Of a DNA stretch of 64,000 bases, positions 49,930-59,158 are shown one piece after another. A program made the position numbers and the translations under genes. The notes under the pieces were generated by a model. That model had not been told where the DNA came from. It was given only the letters and a program-made list of their open reading frames with translations, and ran no database searches. Source of the DNA: Galactobacter caseinivorans. Its GTDB lineage: Bacteria; Actinomycetota; Actinomycetes; Actinomycetales; Micrococcaceae. Within the stretch, counting starts at the first letter, position 1; each line of letters opens with the position of its first letter. The stretch is taken from assembly GCF_003640665.1 (NCBI RefSeq), contig NZ_QQXL01000001.1:186001-250000 (forward strand), given 5' to 3'.

Positions 49930-51240
49930 GTGTTCAGCGCCATCGCCCGGGTCTTTAAGACCCCGGATCTGCGACGAAAGTTGCTCTTTACCTTGGGCAT
50001 CATCGTCATCTATCGGATCGGCGTTTACATCCCGGCTCCTGGGATCGACTACACCGCCGTGCAGACGTGTCTTGCCTTGGGCAACACCACCGGCGGTCTC
50101 TACGAGTTCGTCAACCTGTTCTCAGGCGGTGCACTCCTACAGGTCTCGGTGCTGGCGATGGGCATCATGCCGTACATCACGGCATCCATCATCATTCAGT
50201 TGCTACGCGTGGTGGTTCCCAAGTTTGAGGAACTGCACAAGGACGGCTCCGCGGGCCAGTCCAAGCTCACGCAGTACACGCGTTACCTCACCATCGCGCT
50301 TGGCCTCTTGCAGGCCACCACGCTGGTGACCCTGGCGCAGTCAAAGCAGCTCTTCACGGGTTGTGGCGAGGAGATCATCCCCGGCGCCACCATCTGGACC
50401 TTCCTGCTCATCATCGTCACCCTCACCGCAGGCACCATCTTCATCATGTGGCTGGGCGAGATGGTGACGGAGCGCGGTGTTGGCAACGGCATGTCGCTGA
50501 TCATCTTCGTCTCCATCGCGGCAGGCTTCCCCAGCTCCATGCTGGCGATCCTCTCCGATAAGGGCTGGTTCACCTTCATCATGGTGATCATCGTTGGCCT
50601 GATCGTCTTGGGCCTCGTGGTCTTCGTGGAGCAGTCACAGCGCCGCGTTCCGGTGCAGTACGCCAAGCGCATGATCGGGCGCCGCACGGTGGGTGGCACC
50701 TCCACCTACATCCCGATCAAGGTCAACATGGCCGGCGTCATCCCCGTCATCTTTGCCTCCTCACTCCTGGCGCTGCCGATGATGATTGTGCAGTTCAACC
50801 AGCCGCCGGTGGGTCAGAGCATGGCCCCGTGGGTGGAGTGGATCAGCAACAACGTGGCCAAGACGGACGCGCCGTTGCACATCCTGCTGTACGTGCTGCT
50901 GACCTTCGCCTTTACCTACTTCTACGTGTCCATCACGTTCAACCCCATTGAGGTTGCGGATGACATGAAGAAGTACGGCGGCTTTGTGCCCGGCATCCGT
51001 GCCGGTGAGCCCACCGCCAAGTACCTGGGCTTCGTCTCCTCCCGCATCACCTTCGCCGGCGCCATCTACCTGGCCGTCATCGCGGTGATCCCGGTCATTG
51101 CCCTGGTCTTCCTTAACGCCAACCAGAACTTCCCGTTCGGCGGCACCAGCCTGCTCATCATGGTGGGTGTGGGCCTGGAGACGGTGAAGCAGATCAACGC
51201 TCAGATGCAACAGCGCAACTACGAAGGACTTCTGCGATGA
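49930..51240 (+). CDS. secY: Preprotein translocase subunit SecY
   Basis: The 436-residue channel subunit with ten membrane spans. KTPDLRRKLLFTLGIIVIYR, the plug region SGGALLQVSVLAMGIMPYIT and the cytoplasmic RRVPVQYAKR loop are conserved. The start is GTG behind GAAGGAG. The stop overlaps the adk ATG as ATGA. With secE in this window the minimal translocon pair is present. Confidence 0.98.
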   Translation: MFSAIARVFKTPDLRRKLLFTLGIIVIYRIGVYIPAPGIDYTAVQTCLALGNTTGGLYEFVNLFSGGALLQVSVLAMGIMPYITASIIIQLLRVVVPKFEELHKDGSAGQSKLTQYTRYLTIALGLLQATTLVTLAQSKQLFTGCGEEIIPGATIWTFLLIIVTLTAGTIFIMWLGEMVTERGVGNGMSLIIFVSIAAGFPSSMLAILSDKGWFTFIMVIIVGLIVLGLVVFVEQSQRRVPVQYAKRMIGRRTVGGTSTYIPIKVNMAGVIPVIFASSLLALPMMIVQFNQPPVGQSMAPWVEWISNNVAKTDAPLHILLYVLLTFAFTYFYVSITFNPIEVADDMKKYGGFVPGIRAGEPTAKYLGFVSSRITFAGAIYLAVIAVIPVIALVFLNANQNFPFGGTSLLIMVGVGLETVKQINAQMQQRNYEGLLR

Positions 51241-51800
51241 CTCGTCTCCTCATCGTCGGGCCCCCGGGGTCCGGCAAGGGAACTCAGGCCGCCCGCATCA
51301 CCGACCGCCTCGGTGTGGTGGCTATCTCCACCGGCGATATCTTCCGCGCCAACGTCAAGGAGATGACTCCCCTTGGCATTGAGGCAAAGAAGTACATGGA
51401 CGCCGGGGACTACGTGCCGGATTCCGTCACTAACGACATGGTGCGGGATCGGTTGAAGCAGGCCGACGTGGCCGATGGCTTTTTGCTGGATGGCTACCCG
51501 CGCACCACCGCCCAGGTGGCCGAGCTGGAGGACATCCTCGCTTCCGAGAACCAGCAGCTCGACGCCGTGATCCTCCTGGCAGCGGACGAGGACGAGCTCG
51601 TGGCTCGCCTCCTTGGCCGCGCACAGACCGAGGGTCGCGCGGACGACACCGAAGAGGTCATTCGCCACCGCCTGGCCGTGTACCGCGAGCAGACCCAGGA
51701 CGTGGTGGAGGCTTACCGAGCCCGCGGCTTGGTCCGCGAGGTTGACGGCCTGGGTGAGCTGGACGAGGTCACGGCGCGCATCGTGGCGGCGCTGGCCTAG
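51237..51800 (+). CDS. adk: Adenylate kinase (short form)
   Basis: Converts ATP + AMP to 2 ADP. The P-loop is GPPGSGKGTQAARI (residues 7–20), the AMP site FLLDGYPRTTAQ follows, and the lid is short (GRAQTEGRADDTEEVIRHRL), without zinc Cys. At 187 residues it is the short form common in actinobacteria. It is coupled to secY. Confidence 0.97.
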   Translation: MTRLLIVGPPGSGKGTQAARITDRLGVVAISTGDIFRANVKEMTPLGIEAKKYMDAGDYVPDSVTNDMVRDRLKQADVADGFLLDGYPRTTAQVAELEDILASENQQLDAVILLAADEDELVARLLGRAQTEGRADDTEEVIRHRLAVYREQTQDVVEAYRARGLVREVDGLGELDEVTARIVAALA

Positions 51801-51881
51801 CTGGCCGCCGGTCTCCGGCAGTGAGCACGCCCGGTAGCCAACACACCGGGGCAAGCAGAAGCCAAGCAAGCACATCATCAC

Positions 51882-51909
51882 CGCAGCCCCCGCCCCGGCG
51901 GGGGCTGCG
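51882..51909 (+). terminator. Hairpin between adk and map
   Basis: CGCAGCCCCCGCC directly followed by CC and GGCGGGGGCTGCG, a 13-bp perfect inverted repeat. A second weaker GTGTGGG/CCCACAC pair lies just downstream. It is probably the end of secY–adk. Confidence 0.6.
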
Positions 51910-51978
51910 TCGTGTGGGGGAGGGGTCCCCGCCTCAGGGCGGCGCCCACACCCCACGGCATTCACCGAAGGAGGGCCC

Positions 51979-52800
51979 ATGGGCCTGGAACGCATCGAAT
52001 ACAAGAAGCCGGCGCAGCTGCAGCGCATGCATGCCGCTGGCCTGGTCCTGGCCGAGGCGCTTGATCGCACCGTGGCCGCCGCCGAGCCGGGCAAGACCAC
52101 CAAGGACCTGGACGCCGTCTTTGCAGCTGTGCTGGCGCAGCACGGTGCCACGAGCAACTTCCTTGGCTACTACGACTTCCCGGCCACCATCTGCACCTCC
52201 GTCAACGAGGAGGTGGTGCACGGGATCCCTGGGGACCGCGTGCTCCAGGACGGCGACGTGCTCAAGATCGATGGGGGAGCCGTGGTGGATGGTTGGCACG
52301 CCGACTCCGCCCGCACCGTGATCCTGGGGACGGCCGACCCGGAGGATCAGCGCCTCTCTGACGTCACCGAGGAGGCCATGTGGGCCGGCATCGCCGCCCT
52401 GGCGACCGCGCGGCACATCGGCGAGGTCGGCGACGCGATTGATGACTACGTCAGCGCGCAGGACGGGGCGCCCCTTGGCATCCTGGAGGACTACGTTGGC
52501 CACGGCATTGGCTCCGCCATGCACATGGCCCCTGACGTGCTCAACTACCGCTCCGGTCACAAGGGTGCCCGCATCAAGCCGGGCATGGCCCTGGCGATTG
52601 AGCCCATGCTGGTGCGCGGCGAGATCGAGACGCGGACCTTGGAGGATGACTGGACCGTCGTCACCGAGGACGCCTCCCGGGCCAGCCAGTGGGAGAACAC
52701 GGTGCTGGTGCACACGCGGGGGATCTGGGTGTCGACGGTGCCCGACGGCGGTGCGGCGCGTTTGGCACGCTACGGCGTCACTGTGTCGCCGCTGGCCTGA
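51979..52800 (+). CDS. map: Methionine aminopeptidase, type I
   Basis: Removes initiator Met from nascent proteins. The 273-residue enzyme has the metal ligands in LKIDGGAVVDGWHADSAR (two Asp), YVGHGIGSAMHM (His), LAIEPML (Glu) and SQWENTVLVH (Glu). TSVNEEVVHGIPG forms the substrate loop. GAAGGAGGG precedes the ATG. A variant of the dispersed 12-mer (52739–52750) lies in the last codons. Confidence 0.96.
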   Translation: MGLERIEYKKPAQLQRMHAAGLVLAEALDRTVAAAEPGKTTKDLDAVFAAVLAQHGATSNFLGYYDFPATICTSVNEEVVHGIPGDRVLQDGDVLKIDGGAVVDGWHADSARTVILGTADPEDQRLSDVTEEAMWAGIAALATARHIGEVGDAIDDYVSAQDGAPLGILEDYVGHGIGSAMHMAPDVLNYRSGHKGARIKPGMALAIEPMLVRGEIETRTLEDDWTVVTEDASRASQWENTVLVHTRGIWVSTVPDGGAARLARYGVTVSPLA

Positions 52801-52931
52801 CACCAGCGCCGCCTCGGGAGCCGAGGCGGGCTGAACACCCGGCCACGCGGCGTCGAACAGCGCAAAAACGGGGTCTGACACAGTGTGATCAAGGCCATTG
52901 AGCCGGGGGATTTCGCCAGCCCCGATTTATG

Positions 52932-52937
52932 TACTAT
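52932..52937 (+). promoter_or_regulatory. Candidate −10 (TACTAT) for infA operon
   Basis: TACTAT within an AT-rich stretch, ~115 nt before infA; no good −35. The 250-nt map–infA gap holds nothing else recognisable. Confidence 0.35.
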
Positions 52938-53052
52938 TCTTGACCGTTGGTTGTCTGTGTTTGCGTGCCCGTCATCGGGGGCGCAAAGGCGACCACGTCA
53001 TCCATTTATTCCTGGGGTACAACCGTTCCCGGGACCGACGTTAGCGGAGGAC

Positions 53053-53274
53053 ATGGCCAAGAAAGAAGGCGTCATCGAACTGGAGGGCACCGTTACGGAG
53101 GCCCTGCCGAACGCGATGTTCCGCGTGAAGCTCCAGAACGAGCACGTCGTGCTCGCCACGATCTCAGGGAAGATGCGACAGCACTACATTCGCATCCTTC
53201 CGGAGGATCGGGTCGTCGTCGAATTGACGCCGTACGACCTGAACCGCGGGCGCATCGTCTACCGCTACAAGTGA
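53053..53274 (+). CDS. infA: Translation initiation factor IF-1
   Basis: The 73-residue OB-fold factor that occupies the 30S A site. [20 protein letters not shown] and [20 protein letters not shown] are exact family blocks. GGAGG lies four nucleotides upstream. A longer frame upstream lacks similarity and is rejected. Confidence 0.98.
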   Translation: MAKKEGVIELEGTVTEALPNAMFRVKLQNEHVVLATISGKMRQHYIRILPEDRVVVELTPYDLNRGRIVYRYK

Positions 53275-53351
53275 TCGGTACCGGGGCTTCTTAGGAATCC
53301 CGGTGGGGCGATGCCCCACCGACACACAAATCAACACGAAGGAATGCAGCC

Positions 53352-53468
53352 GTGAAGGTCAATCCGAGCGTGAAGCCCATCTGCGAAAAGTGCAAGGTCA
53401 TTCGTCGCAACGGGCGCGTCATGGTGATTTGCGAGAACAACCCGCGTCACAAGCAGCGCCAGGGCTGA
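53352..53468 (+). CDS. rpmJ: 50S ribosomal protein L36
   Basis: A short gene with a GTG start encoding 38 residues: [20 protein letters not shown], then [17 protein letters not shown]. The zinc-binding C+ form is intact, with Cys at 11, 14 and 27 and His33. One Asn more than the 37-residue form lies before the last ligand. It sits in the usual place between infA and rpsM, behind GAAGGA. Confidence 0.95.
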   Translation: MKVNPSVKPICEKCKVIRRNGRVMVICENNPRHKQRQG

Positions 53469-53484
53469 TTCCCCTCGGGGAATC
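53467..53484 (+). other. Palindrome at the rpmJ stop
   Basis: GATTCCCC-TC-GGGGAATC starts at the G of the rpmJ stop codon. The 168-nt gap to rpsM shows no other element except the rpsM ribosome-binding stretch AAAGAAG. Confidence 0.5.
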
Positions 53485-53636
53485 GGTTCACACGTTAAAA
53501 AACTGAAAAGGCAGTCCAGCACCGCTCACTGCAGTGAGAACCCCCGGGCCATGGAGGCCGGGGCCGGGTCCCCTCAGGGACGCCGGACGATGAGACTGCT
53601 CCACACCTCCTGGGAACACGAAAGAAGACAACCAAT

Positions 53637-54011
53637 ATGGCTCGTCTCGCTGGTGTAGACATCCCGCGCGAAAAGCGCGTGATCATCGCACTTACTTACA
53701 TCTACGGCGTGGGCAAGACCCGTGCCGAGGAGACCATCGCGTCCACGGGCATTGACCCGTCGATCCGCGTGAAGGATCTCTCCGACGAGCAGCTGGTTCA
53801 GCTGCGCGACTTCATCGAGGGCAACTTCAAGGTTGAGGGTGACCTCCGCCGTGAGGTTGCCGCCGACATCCGCCGCAAGGTGGAGATCGGCTCCTACCAG
53901 GGCATCCGCCACCGCAAGGGCCTGCCCGTCCACGGCCAGCGCACCAAGACCAACGCTCGTACCCGCAAGGGCCCGAAGCAGACCGTCGCCGGCAAGAAGA
54001 AGGCCCGCTGA
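53637..54011 (+). CDS. rpsM: 30S ribosomal protein S13
   Basis: The 124-residue head protein that contacts P-site t[41 protein letters not shown] and [20 protein letters not shown] are characteristic. It is followed by rpsK after 40 nt. Confidence 0.97.
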   Translation: MARLAGVDIPREKRVIIALTYIYGVGKTRAEETIASTGIDPSIRVKDLSDEQLVQLRDFIEGNFKVEGDLRREVAADIRRKVEIGSYQGIRHRKGLPVHGQRTKTNARTRKGPKQTVAGKKKAR

Positions 54012-54051
54012 TTCAGCGGCCTATATCCACGGATTTTAGGTAGGAGAGAAC

Positions 54052-54453
54052 ATGCCCCCGAAGGCACGCACAGCGGTCCGCAAGCCGCGTCGCAAGGACA
54101 AGAAGAACGTTGCTCTGGGCCAGGCCCACATCAAGAGCACGTTCAACAACACCATCGTTTCCATCACGGATCCCACCGGCGCCGTGATCTCCTGGTCCTC
54201 CGCCGGCCAGGTTGGTTTCAAGGGCTCACGCAAGTCCACCCCCTACGCCGCACAGATGGCAGCCGAGCAGGCTGCCAAGCGCGCGCAGGAGCACGGCATG
54301 CGCAAGGTCGACGTGTTCGTGAAGGGCCCGGGCTCGGGTCGCGAAACGGCCATTCGTTCGCTGCAGGCCGCCGGCCTCGAGGTTGGCTCCATCTCGGATG
54401 TCACCCCGAGCGCGCACAACGGTTGCCGCCCGCCCAAGCGTCGCCGCGTCTAA
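54052..54453 (+). CDS. rpsK: 30S ribosomal protein S11
   Basis: The 133-residue platform protein. [20 protein letters not shown], the glycine-rich [19 protein letters not shown] and the C-terminus [12 protein letters not shown] are conserved. GGAGAG precedes the ATG. The next gene is rpoA, with no rpsD between. Confidence 0.97.
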   Translation: MPPKARTAVRKPRRKDKKNVALGQAHIKSTFNNTIVSITDPTGAVISWSSAGQVGFKGSRKSTPYAAQMAAEQAAKRAQEHGMRKVDVFVKGPGSGRETAIRSLQAAGLEVGSISDVTPSAHNGCRPPKRRRV

Positions 54454-54469
54454 TCGCGGGTCGCGCGCT

Positions 54470-54519
54470 GGGACGGGTTCTGGCCGAACTCTGAACAGAG
54501 TTCGGCTCGTTCCCGTCCC
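54470..54519 (+). other. Two-tier hairpin between rpsK and rpoA
   Basis: Outer arms GGGACGGG/CCCGTCCC (54470–54477, 54512–54519) enclose GCCGAACTC-TGAACA-GAGTTCGGC (54483–54506). The structure is followed by GTCCCG and no T-run. It lies where rpsD sits in other lineages. Confidence 0.6.
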
Positions 54520-54628
54520 GTCCCGGGACCACCCCGGTCCCACCCGACGATTCACCACCACGGTGTCGTCGTCCTTAGTCGCCATGTGTTGCGTCATATA
54601 GCGGACGCTCGCTGAAAGGACAACATCA

Positions 54629-55615
54629 GTGCTCATTGCACAGCGCCCGACCCTGACTGAAGAGGTCGTCGCCGAAAACCGCTCACGGTTCACCATCGAG
54701 CCGCTGGAGCCGGGTTTTGGCTACACGATCGGTAACTCCCTCCGTCGCACCCTGCTCTCGTCCATCCCCGGTGCCGCTGTAACCAGCGTTCGCATCGACG
54801 GTGTGCTGCACGAGTTCACCACGGTGGCAGGCGTGAAGGAGGATGTCACCGAGATCATCCTCAACGTCAAGCAACTCTCTGTTTCCTCCGAGCATGACGA
54901 GCCTGTCGTCGCCTACCTGCGCAAGCAGGGCCCCGGCGTCGTCACGGCCGCGGACATCACTCCGCCGGCCGGCGTGGAGATCCACAACCCGGATCTGCAC
55001 CTCGCCACGCTCAACGAGAACGGCAAGTTCGACATGGAACTGACCATCGAGCGTGGCCGCGGCTACGTTTCGGCGGCCCAGAACAAGAACGTCGACGCCG
55101 AGATCGGTCGCATCCCTGTGGATTCGATCTACTCGCCGGTCCTGAAGGTGACGTTCCGCGTCGACGCCACGCGCGTCGAGCAGCGCACTGACTTCGACAA
55201 GCTGGTTCTCGATGTCGAGACCAAAGAGTCCCTGATCCCGCATGACGCCGTTGCCTCGGCCGGCACCACGCTGGTGGAGCTCTTCGGTTTGGCCCGCGAG
55301 CTGAACACGGCTGCAGAAGGTATCGAGATTGGCCCGTCGCCGACGGACGCACAGGTTGCGGCCGACATGGCACTGCCGATCGAGGACCTCGAGCTCACGG
55401 TTCGCTCGTACAACTGCCTCAAGCGCGAGGGCATCCACGCTGTGGGTGAGCTCGTTGCACGCTCCGAGGCAGATCTGATGGACATCCGTAACTTCGGAGC
55501 CAAGTCCATCGATGAGGTCAAGCTCAAGCTGCAGGACCTTGGTCTGTCCCTCAAGGACTCCCCGGCCGGTTACGACCTGTCCGCTCACGTGGACGACGTC
55601 GACTACGACGCCTGA
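54629..55615 (+). CDS. rpoA: DNA-directed RNA polymerase alpha subunit
   Basis: 328 residues: the assembly domain ([40 protein letters not shown]) and the promoter-contacting C-terminal domain ([39 protein letters not shown]). The start is GTG behind GAAAGGA. It is followed by rplQ after 69 nt, as in nearly all bacteria. Confidence 0.98.
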   Translation: MLIAQRPTLTEEVVAENRSRFTIEPLEPGFGYTIGNSLRRTLLSSIPGAAVTSVRIDGVLHEFTTVAGVKEDVTEIILNVKQLSVSSEHDEPVVAYLRKQGPGVVTAADITPPAGVEIHNPDLHLATLNENGKFDMELTIERGRGYVSAAQNKNVDAEIGRIPVDSIYSPVLKVTFRVDATRVEQRTDFDKLVLDVETKESLIPHDAVASAGTTLVELFGLARELNTAAEGIEIGPSPTDAQVAADMALPIEDLELTVRSYNCLKREGIHAVGELVARSEADLMDIRNFGAKSIDEVKLKLQDLGLSLKDSPAGYDLSAHVDDVDYDA

Positions 55616-55684
55616 GTCGCACACACATCTTTAACGGCTCCTGCGCCATCTGGCGGAGCAGGAACCACTTTCTAGGAGAATTCC

Positions 55685-56407
55685 ATGCCTACCCCCACCA
55701 AGGGTCCTCGCCTCGGAGGAAGCCCGGCACACCAGCGCCTCATGCTGGCTAACCTGTCGCTTTCGCTTTTCGAGCACGGCCGTATCACCACCACGGTGAC
55801 CAAGGCCAAGCGCCTTCGTCCCTTCGCCGAGCGCCTCATCACCATCGCCAAGCGCGGTGACCTGGCCTCGCGTCGTCGTGTCCAGTCGGTGCTGGCTCCT
55901 CGCAGCCGCACCAACAAGGGTGTCGTTTACGAGCTCATGGCCAACATCGCCCCGGCGATGGCCGAGCGCGACGGCGGCTACACCCGCATCACCAAGATCG
56001 GCAACCGTGCCGGCGACAACGCGCCCATGGCCGTGATCGAGCTCGTCATGGAGCCCGTTTCTGCCAAGCAGGCCGTCGTCAAGGAGGCCGCCAAGGCCAC
56101 CGAGAAGGCTGCCCCCAAGGCCGAGGCAACGGAGGAGACCCCGGTCGCCGCCGCTGCCGACTTTGACGCCGCCAAGGCTGAGGAGTCCGCCGCCAAGTTT
56201 GACGGTGCCGTCGCCGCCAACGCCGATGGCTCCGCTCCCGAGGGTGCAGAGATCAAGGGCAACGCCGACTCCATGAAGTTCCACGTCCCGGGATCGCGCT
56301 GGTACGACCAGACGATCGCCGAGGTGTGGTTCAAGAACGCCGATGACGCCAAGGCCGCTGGCTTTGAGCCCGCCGGTGGCGAGGCTGCTCAGCAGCAGGG
56401 CGAGTGA
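55685..56407 (+). CDS. rplQ: 50S ribosomal protein L17 with extra C-terminal domain
   Basis: 240 residues, twice the usual ~120. Residues 1–122 are a complete L17 ([60 protein letters not shown]). An Ala/Glu/Lys linker (~130–190) follows. A small globular module is then seen at ~193–233: [20 protein letters not shown], then [18 protein letters not shown]. This module resembles the short domain with IKGN…YHxPGxxxYxxT…F…AxAAG seen in other actinobacterial proteins (sunset or Ada-metal-binding-like). Its role on the ribosome is unknown. Confidence 0.95.
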   Translation: MPTPTKGPRLGGSPAHQRLMLANLSLSLFEHGRITTTVTKAKRLRPFAERLITIAKRGDLASRRRVQSVLAPRSRTNKGVVYELMANIAPAMAERDGGYTRITKIGNRAGDNAPMAVIELVMEPVSAKQAVVKEAAKATEKAAPKAEATEETPVAAAADFDAAKAEESAAKFDGAVAANADGSAPEGAEIKGNADSMKFHVPGSRWYDQTIAEVWFKNADDAKAAGFEPAGGEAAQQQGE

Positions 56408-56441
56408 TTCAGGCGGGCTGAGCCCGCACTGATTCATCCCA

Positions 56442-56481
56442 CGAAGGGGCCGTTCGACCGCAAGGTCGGACGGCCCCTTCG
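56442..56481 (+). terminator. Terminator after rplQ
   Basis: An 18-bp stem with a GCAA tetraloop and one G·U. The outer CGAAGGGGCCG pairs with CGGCCCCTTCG. It ends the infA–rplQ unit. Confidence 0.8.
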
Positions 56482-56534
56482 CTGTCCCCGGGGCGCGAGG
56501 CCCGACCCCATTTTTTGGCGGCGGCGCCGCTAGA

Positions 56535-56540
56535 TACGAT
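56535..56540 (+). promoter_or_regulatory. −10 element TACGAT of truA, leaderless start
   Basis: TACGAT followed by 7 nt and the GTG taken as the truA start. The intervening GGGAGGC is one base from the GTG, too close for a normal Shine–Dalgarno. Confidence 0.4.
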
Positions 56541-56547
56541 GGGAGGC

Positions 56548-57414
56548 GTGTCTTCCGAGCCCGCACCCACCCGCTTTGCCCTGACCCTGGCCTACGACGG
56601 CGGCCCCTTCCATGGCTGGGCCCGCCAATCCCAGCTGGGCAGCGTGCAACAGAGCCTCGAGGAGGCGCTGGAACTGATCCTGCGGATGCCCACCCGCACC
56701 GTGGTGGCCGGCCGCACGGACACGGGGGTGCACGCGCGCGGGCAGGTGGTTCACCTGGATATAACGGAACAGGCCCTGAGCCGGCTCGTCACGCGGGATG
56801 GCGGCCTGGATGCGGAGGCCACGCTGGTGCGCCGGCTCAATTCCATCCTCAACGCCAGCACATCGGGGGCCGTGTTGGTCCGCGAGGCCAGGGTGGTTCC
56901 GCCCGGCTTTGACGCGAGATTCTCCGCGCTCTGGCGCAGCTACACCTACACGATCGCCGATGGCATGGACCGCTGGGACCCGCTGCGCCGCGGCGACACC
57001 CTCTTTCACCCCCGTGAGCTGGACGTGGAGGCCATGCAACAGGAGGCTGCCGCGCTGGTTGGCCTGCATGACTTTCTCTCCTACTGCAAGCCGCGCCAGG
57101 GTGCCACCACCATCCGAGAGTTGCAGGAACTGTTGGTGCAGCGCCACGAGGAGGACGGGCTGATCCGCGTCCACCTGCGCGCCGATGCCTTTTGTCATCA
57201 CATGGTCCGCAGCATCGTGGGCGCGCTGATCTCCGTTGGCGAGGCCAAGCGGGAGCCGGGGTGGGCACACGCGCGGTTGCAGGAGCGCGTCAGGGATGCC
57301 AAGACCACCATGGTGGCCGGGCACGCCTTGGTGCTGGAGGCCGTGGGCTATCCAGAGGATCACACAGCGGGGGAGCGGGCCCAGGCCACGCGCGTGCGGC
57401 GCAAGGTGCAGTAG
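56548..57414 (+). CDS. truA: tRNA pseudouridine(38–40) synthase
   Basis: Forms pseudouridine at positions 38–40 of tRNA anticodon arms. The catalytic Asp is in VAGRTDTGVHARGQVVH. Conserved LAYDGGPFHGWARQ, VQQSLEEALELI, SALWRSYTYTI and HMVRSIVGALISVGEAK follow. It is 288 residues from GTG 56548; ATG 56539 would add three. A Gln/Arg-rich C-terminal tail is present. Its place next to rplQ and rplM is common in bacteria. Confidence 0.94.
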   Translation: MSSEPAPTRFALTLAYDGGPFHGWARQSQLGSVQQSLEEALELILRMPTRTVVAGRTDTGVHARGQVVHLDITEQALSRLVTRDGGLDAEATLVRRLNSILNASTSGAVLVREARVVPPGFDARFSALWRSYTYTIADGMDRWDPLRRGDTLFHPRELDVEAMQQEAAALVGLHDFLSYCKPRQGATTIRELQELLVQRHEEDGLIRVHLRADAFCHHMVRSIVGALISVGEAKREPGWAHARLQERVRDAKTTMVAGHALVLEAVGYPEDHTAGERAQATRVRRKVQ

Positions 57415-57749
57415 CCACCTCCGTTGAGCAGTCCATGCGGGATGTGGGCGTCCTTTTCACCCCTGTGTGGTATCCCTCGTCTCCTCGTCTTGGAAGGAAC
57501 CCCCTCCGTCGGGTAACGTGGGGTGCTGTTGTGCATGTGCGTCTTCGACACCACCTGCCTCGCGTGACGGTCCGGTTGCAGGGCCACTGGTTAGCGGGCA
57601 GAGCGAAGACCGAAGTGGAACCCGGACCTGACCTCACCTAGACCCGGGATTTGCGCACAACAACACCACGGCGCCCGCGCCGGGCGGTTCTCACGCCCAA
57701 CTCGGTGCCGGACGTCCGACCAGTACAAGTCAACGAAGGCATATACACA
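57415..57749 (+). other. rplM upstream region with promoter and long leader
   Basis: 335 nt without a gene. TTGGAA, 18 bp, TAACGT (57490–57519) is a good sigma-70-like promoter. It implies a leader of ~225 nt before the rplM GTG, long enough for an L13-type autoregulatory structure, although no strong hairpin stands out by eye. Confidence 0.5.
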
Positions 57750-58193
57750 GTGCGTACGTACACTCCGAAGGCCGACGACGCAGATCGTCAGTGGCACATT
57801 ATCGATGCCAATGACATCGTCCTTGGCCGCCTCGCCAGCCAGACCGCAACTCTGCTGCGTGGCAAGCACAAGCCGACTTTCGCCCCCCACGTGGACATGG
57901 GCGACTTCGTCATCATCATCAACGCCGAGAAGGTTGCCCTCACCGGCGCCAAGCTCGAGAAGAAGCGGGCGTATCGCCACTCGGGTTACCCGGGCGGCCT
58001 GCGCTCCGTCAACTACGCCGAACTGCTCGAGAAGAACCCCGTTCTTGCCGTGCAGAAGGCTGTCAGGGGCATGCTCCCGAAGAACTCATTGGCCGCGAAG
58101 CAGCTGACCAAGCTCAAGGTGTTCCGCGGTGCCGAGCACCCGCACGCCGCTCAGCAGCCCAAGACCTACGAGATCTCGCAGGTCTCCCAGTAA
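57750..58193 (+). CDS. rplM: 50S ribosomal protein L13
   Basis: 147 residues. [39 protein letters not shown] and the C-terminal [19 protein letters not shown] identify it. GTG 57750 begins the family N-terminus and GAAGG lies ten nucleotides upstream; the longer frame is rejected. It is first in the rplM–rpsI unit. Confidence 0.97.
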   Translation: MRTYTPKADDADRQWHIIDANDIVLGRLASQTATLLRGKHKPTFAPHVDMGDFVIIINAEKVALTGAKLEKKRAYRHSGYPGGLRSVNYAELLEKNPVLAVQKAVRGMLPKNSLAAKQLTKLKVFRGAEHPHAAQQPKTYEISQVSQ

Positions 58194-58236
58194 TCCTGGG
58201 CCACCCAAGAGTTAAAGAAACTTCAAGGAGATGACT

Positions 58237-58725
58237 GTGGCTCAGAACGACGAGCTTCTCGAGGAGACCCCCTCGACTTACACCACCGAGTCCAGCACGG
58301 ACGAGGCCGGCGCCCCCGCAGTGGAGCGCAACCTGACCGTCGGCGGTTCCGCCCTTGGTCGTCGCAAGGAGGCGGTCGCACGCGTGCGCATCGTCCCCGG
58401 CTCCGGGCAGTGGACCATCAACGGCCGCGCCCTGGCAGAGTACTTCCCGAACAAGCTGCACCAGCAAGAGGTCAATGACCCCTTCAAGCTGTTGGGCCTG
58501 GACGGCGCGTACGACGTCACCGCTCGCATCAACGGCGGTGGCCCCTCCGGCCAGGCCGGCGCTCTTCGCCTGGGCATCGCCCGCGCGCTGAACGAGATTG
58601 ACCGCGAGAACAACCGCGCAGCACTGAAGAAGGCCGGCTTCCTGACTCGTGACGCTCGCGTCATCGAGCGCAAGAAGGCTGGTCTCAAGAAGGCCCGCAA
58701 GGCGCCTCAGTACTCCAAGCGCTGA
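58237..58725 (+). CDS. rpsI: 30S ribosomal protein S9
   Basis: 162 residues. The S9 core ([40 protein letters not shown]) and the tRNA-contacting C-terminus RKAPQYSKR are intact. A ~30-residue acidic N-terminal extension precedes the core. GTG 58237 is used because AAGGAG lies six nucleotides upstream; ATG 58231 abuts that box. The codons for Lys-Arg and the stop form the start of an 86-bp tandem repeat. Confidence 0.96.
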   Translation: MAQNDELLEETPSTYTTESSTDEAGAPAVERNLTVGGSALGRRKEAVARVRIVPGSGQWTINGRALAEYFPNKLHQQEVNDPFKLLGLDGAYDVTARINGGGPSGQAGALRLGIARALNEIDRENNRAALKKAGFLTRDARVIERKKAGLKKARKAPQYSKR

Positions 58726-58955
58726 TCCGGGGGCTTCCCACGGCTTGCAGACTGCGTCTGTCTGCCGCGGGGCCCTCGCCCAGGATCGGCGCTCGGATCC
58801 ACAAGCGCTGATCCGGGGGCTTCCCACGGCTTGCAGACTGCGTCTGTCTGCCGCGGGGCCCTCGCCCAGGATCGGCGCTCGGATCCACAAGCGCTGATCC
58901 GGGGGCTACCCACGGCATGCAGACTGCGTCTGTCTGCCGCGGGGCCCTCGCCCAG
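58716..58955. repeat. 86-bp tandem repeat, 2.8 copies, after rpsI
   Basis: Units start at 58716, 58802 and 58888 with CAAGCGCTGATCCGGGGGCT; the third is cut after 68 bp at 58955. Copies 1 and 2 agree throughout by eye; copy 3 has two substitutions (CTACCC for CTTCCC, GCATGC for GCTTGC). Each holds the hairpin GCAGAC-TGCGTCT-GTCTGC and the GC-rich CCGCGGGGCCCTCGCCC. The first unit includes the last two codons and stop of rpsI, so the duplication carried the gene end with it. Confidence 0.92.
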
Positions 58956-58963
58956 CAGCGTTT

Positions 58964-59000
58964 CAGAAATGCCCCGCACCCTTGGTGCGGGGCATTTCTG
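58964..59000 (+). terminator. Terminator of rplM–rpsI
   Basis: A perfect 17-bp stem (58964–58980 with 58984–59000) with loop CTT, outer part CAGAAATG/CATTTCTG. The tandem repeat separates it from rpsI by ~240 nt. From here to glmM (59001–59158) only two dispersed 12-mers and the glmM −10 are seen. Confidence 0.75.
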
Positions 59001-59022
59001 CGTCCGCAAAGCCCCGCAGACG

Positions 59023-59060
59023 CGGCGTCGGGCACCGGCGTGACCACGCGCCGTCGGGCA
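59023..59060. repeat. Pair of dispersed 12-mer copies
   Basis: CGGCGTCGGGCA (59023–59034) and CGCCGTCGGGCA (59049–59060) in direct orientation 26 bp apart, in the rpsI–glmM gap. They belong to the family also found at 2661, 4522, 11102, 13286, 26027, 30115, 39562 and 52739. Confidence 0.7.
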
Positions 59061-59144
59061 GGCGGACCGTCCCGCCGCACCTGGGAGAAGACCCCGAGAA
59101 CGGCTCACCGGCGCATCTGTACGGGAGGTGACGGGCGAAGGAAC

Positions 59145-59150
59145 TAGACT
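59145..59150 (+). promoter_or_regulatory. −10 element TAGACT of glmM, leaderless start
   Basis: TAGACT, 8 nt, ATG. The only purine box (GAAGGA) is 17 nt from the ATG, too far for normal use. Confidence 0.5.
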
Positions 59151-59158
59151 CCTTTTCC

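Noticed and set aside
58716-58955. CRISPR array
   Set aside because: The 86-bp units are contiguous with no unique spacers and include the end of rpsI.
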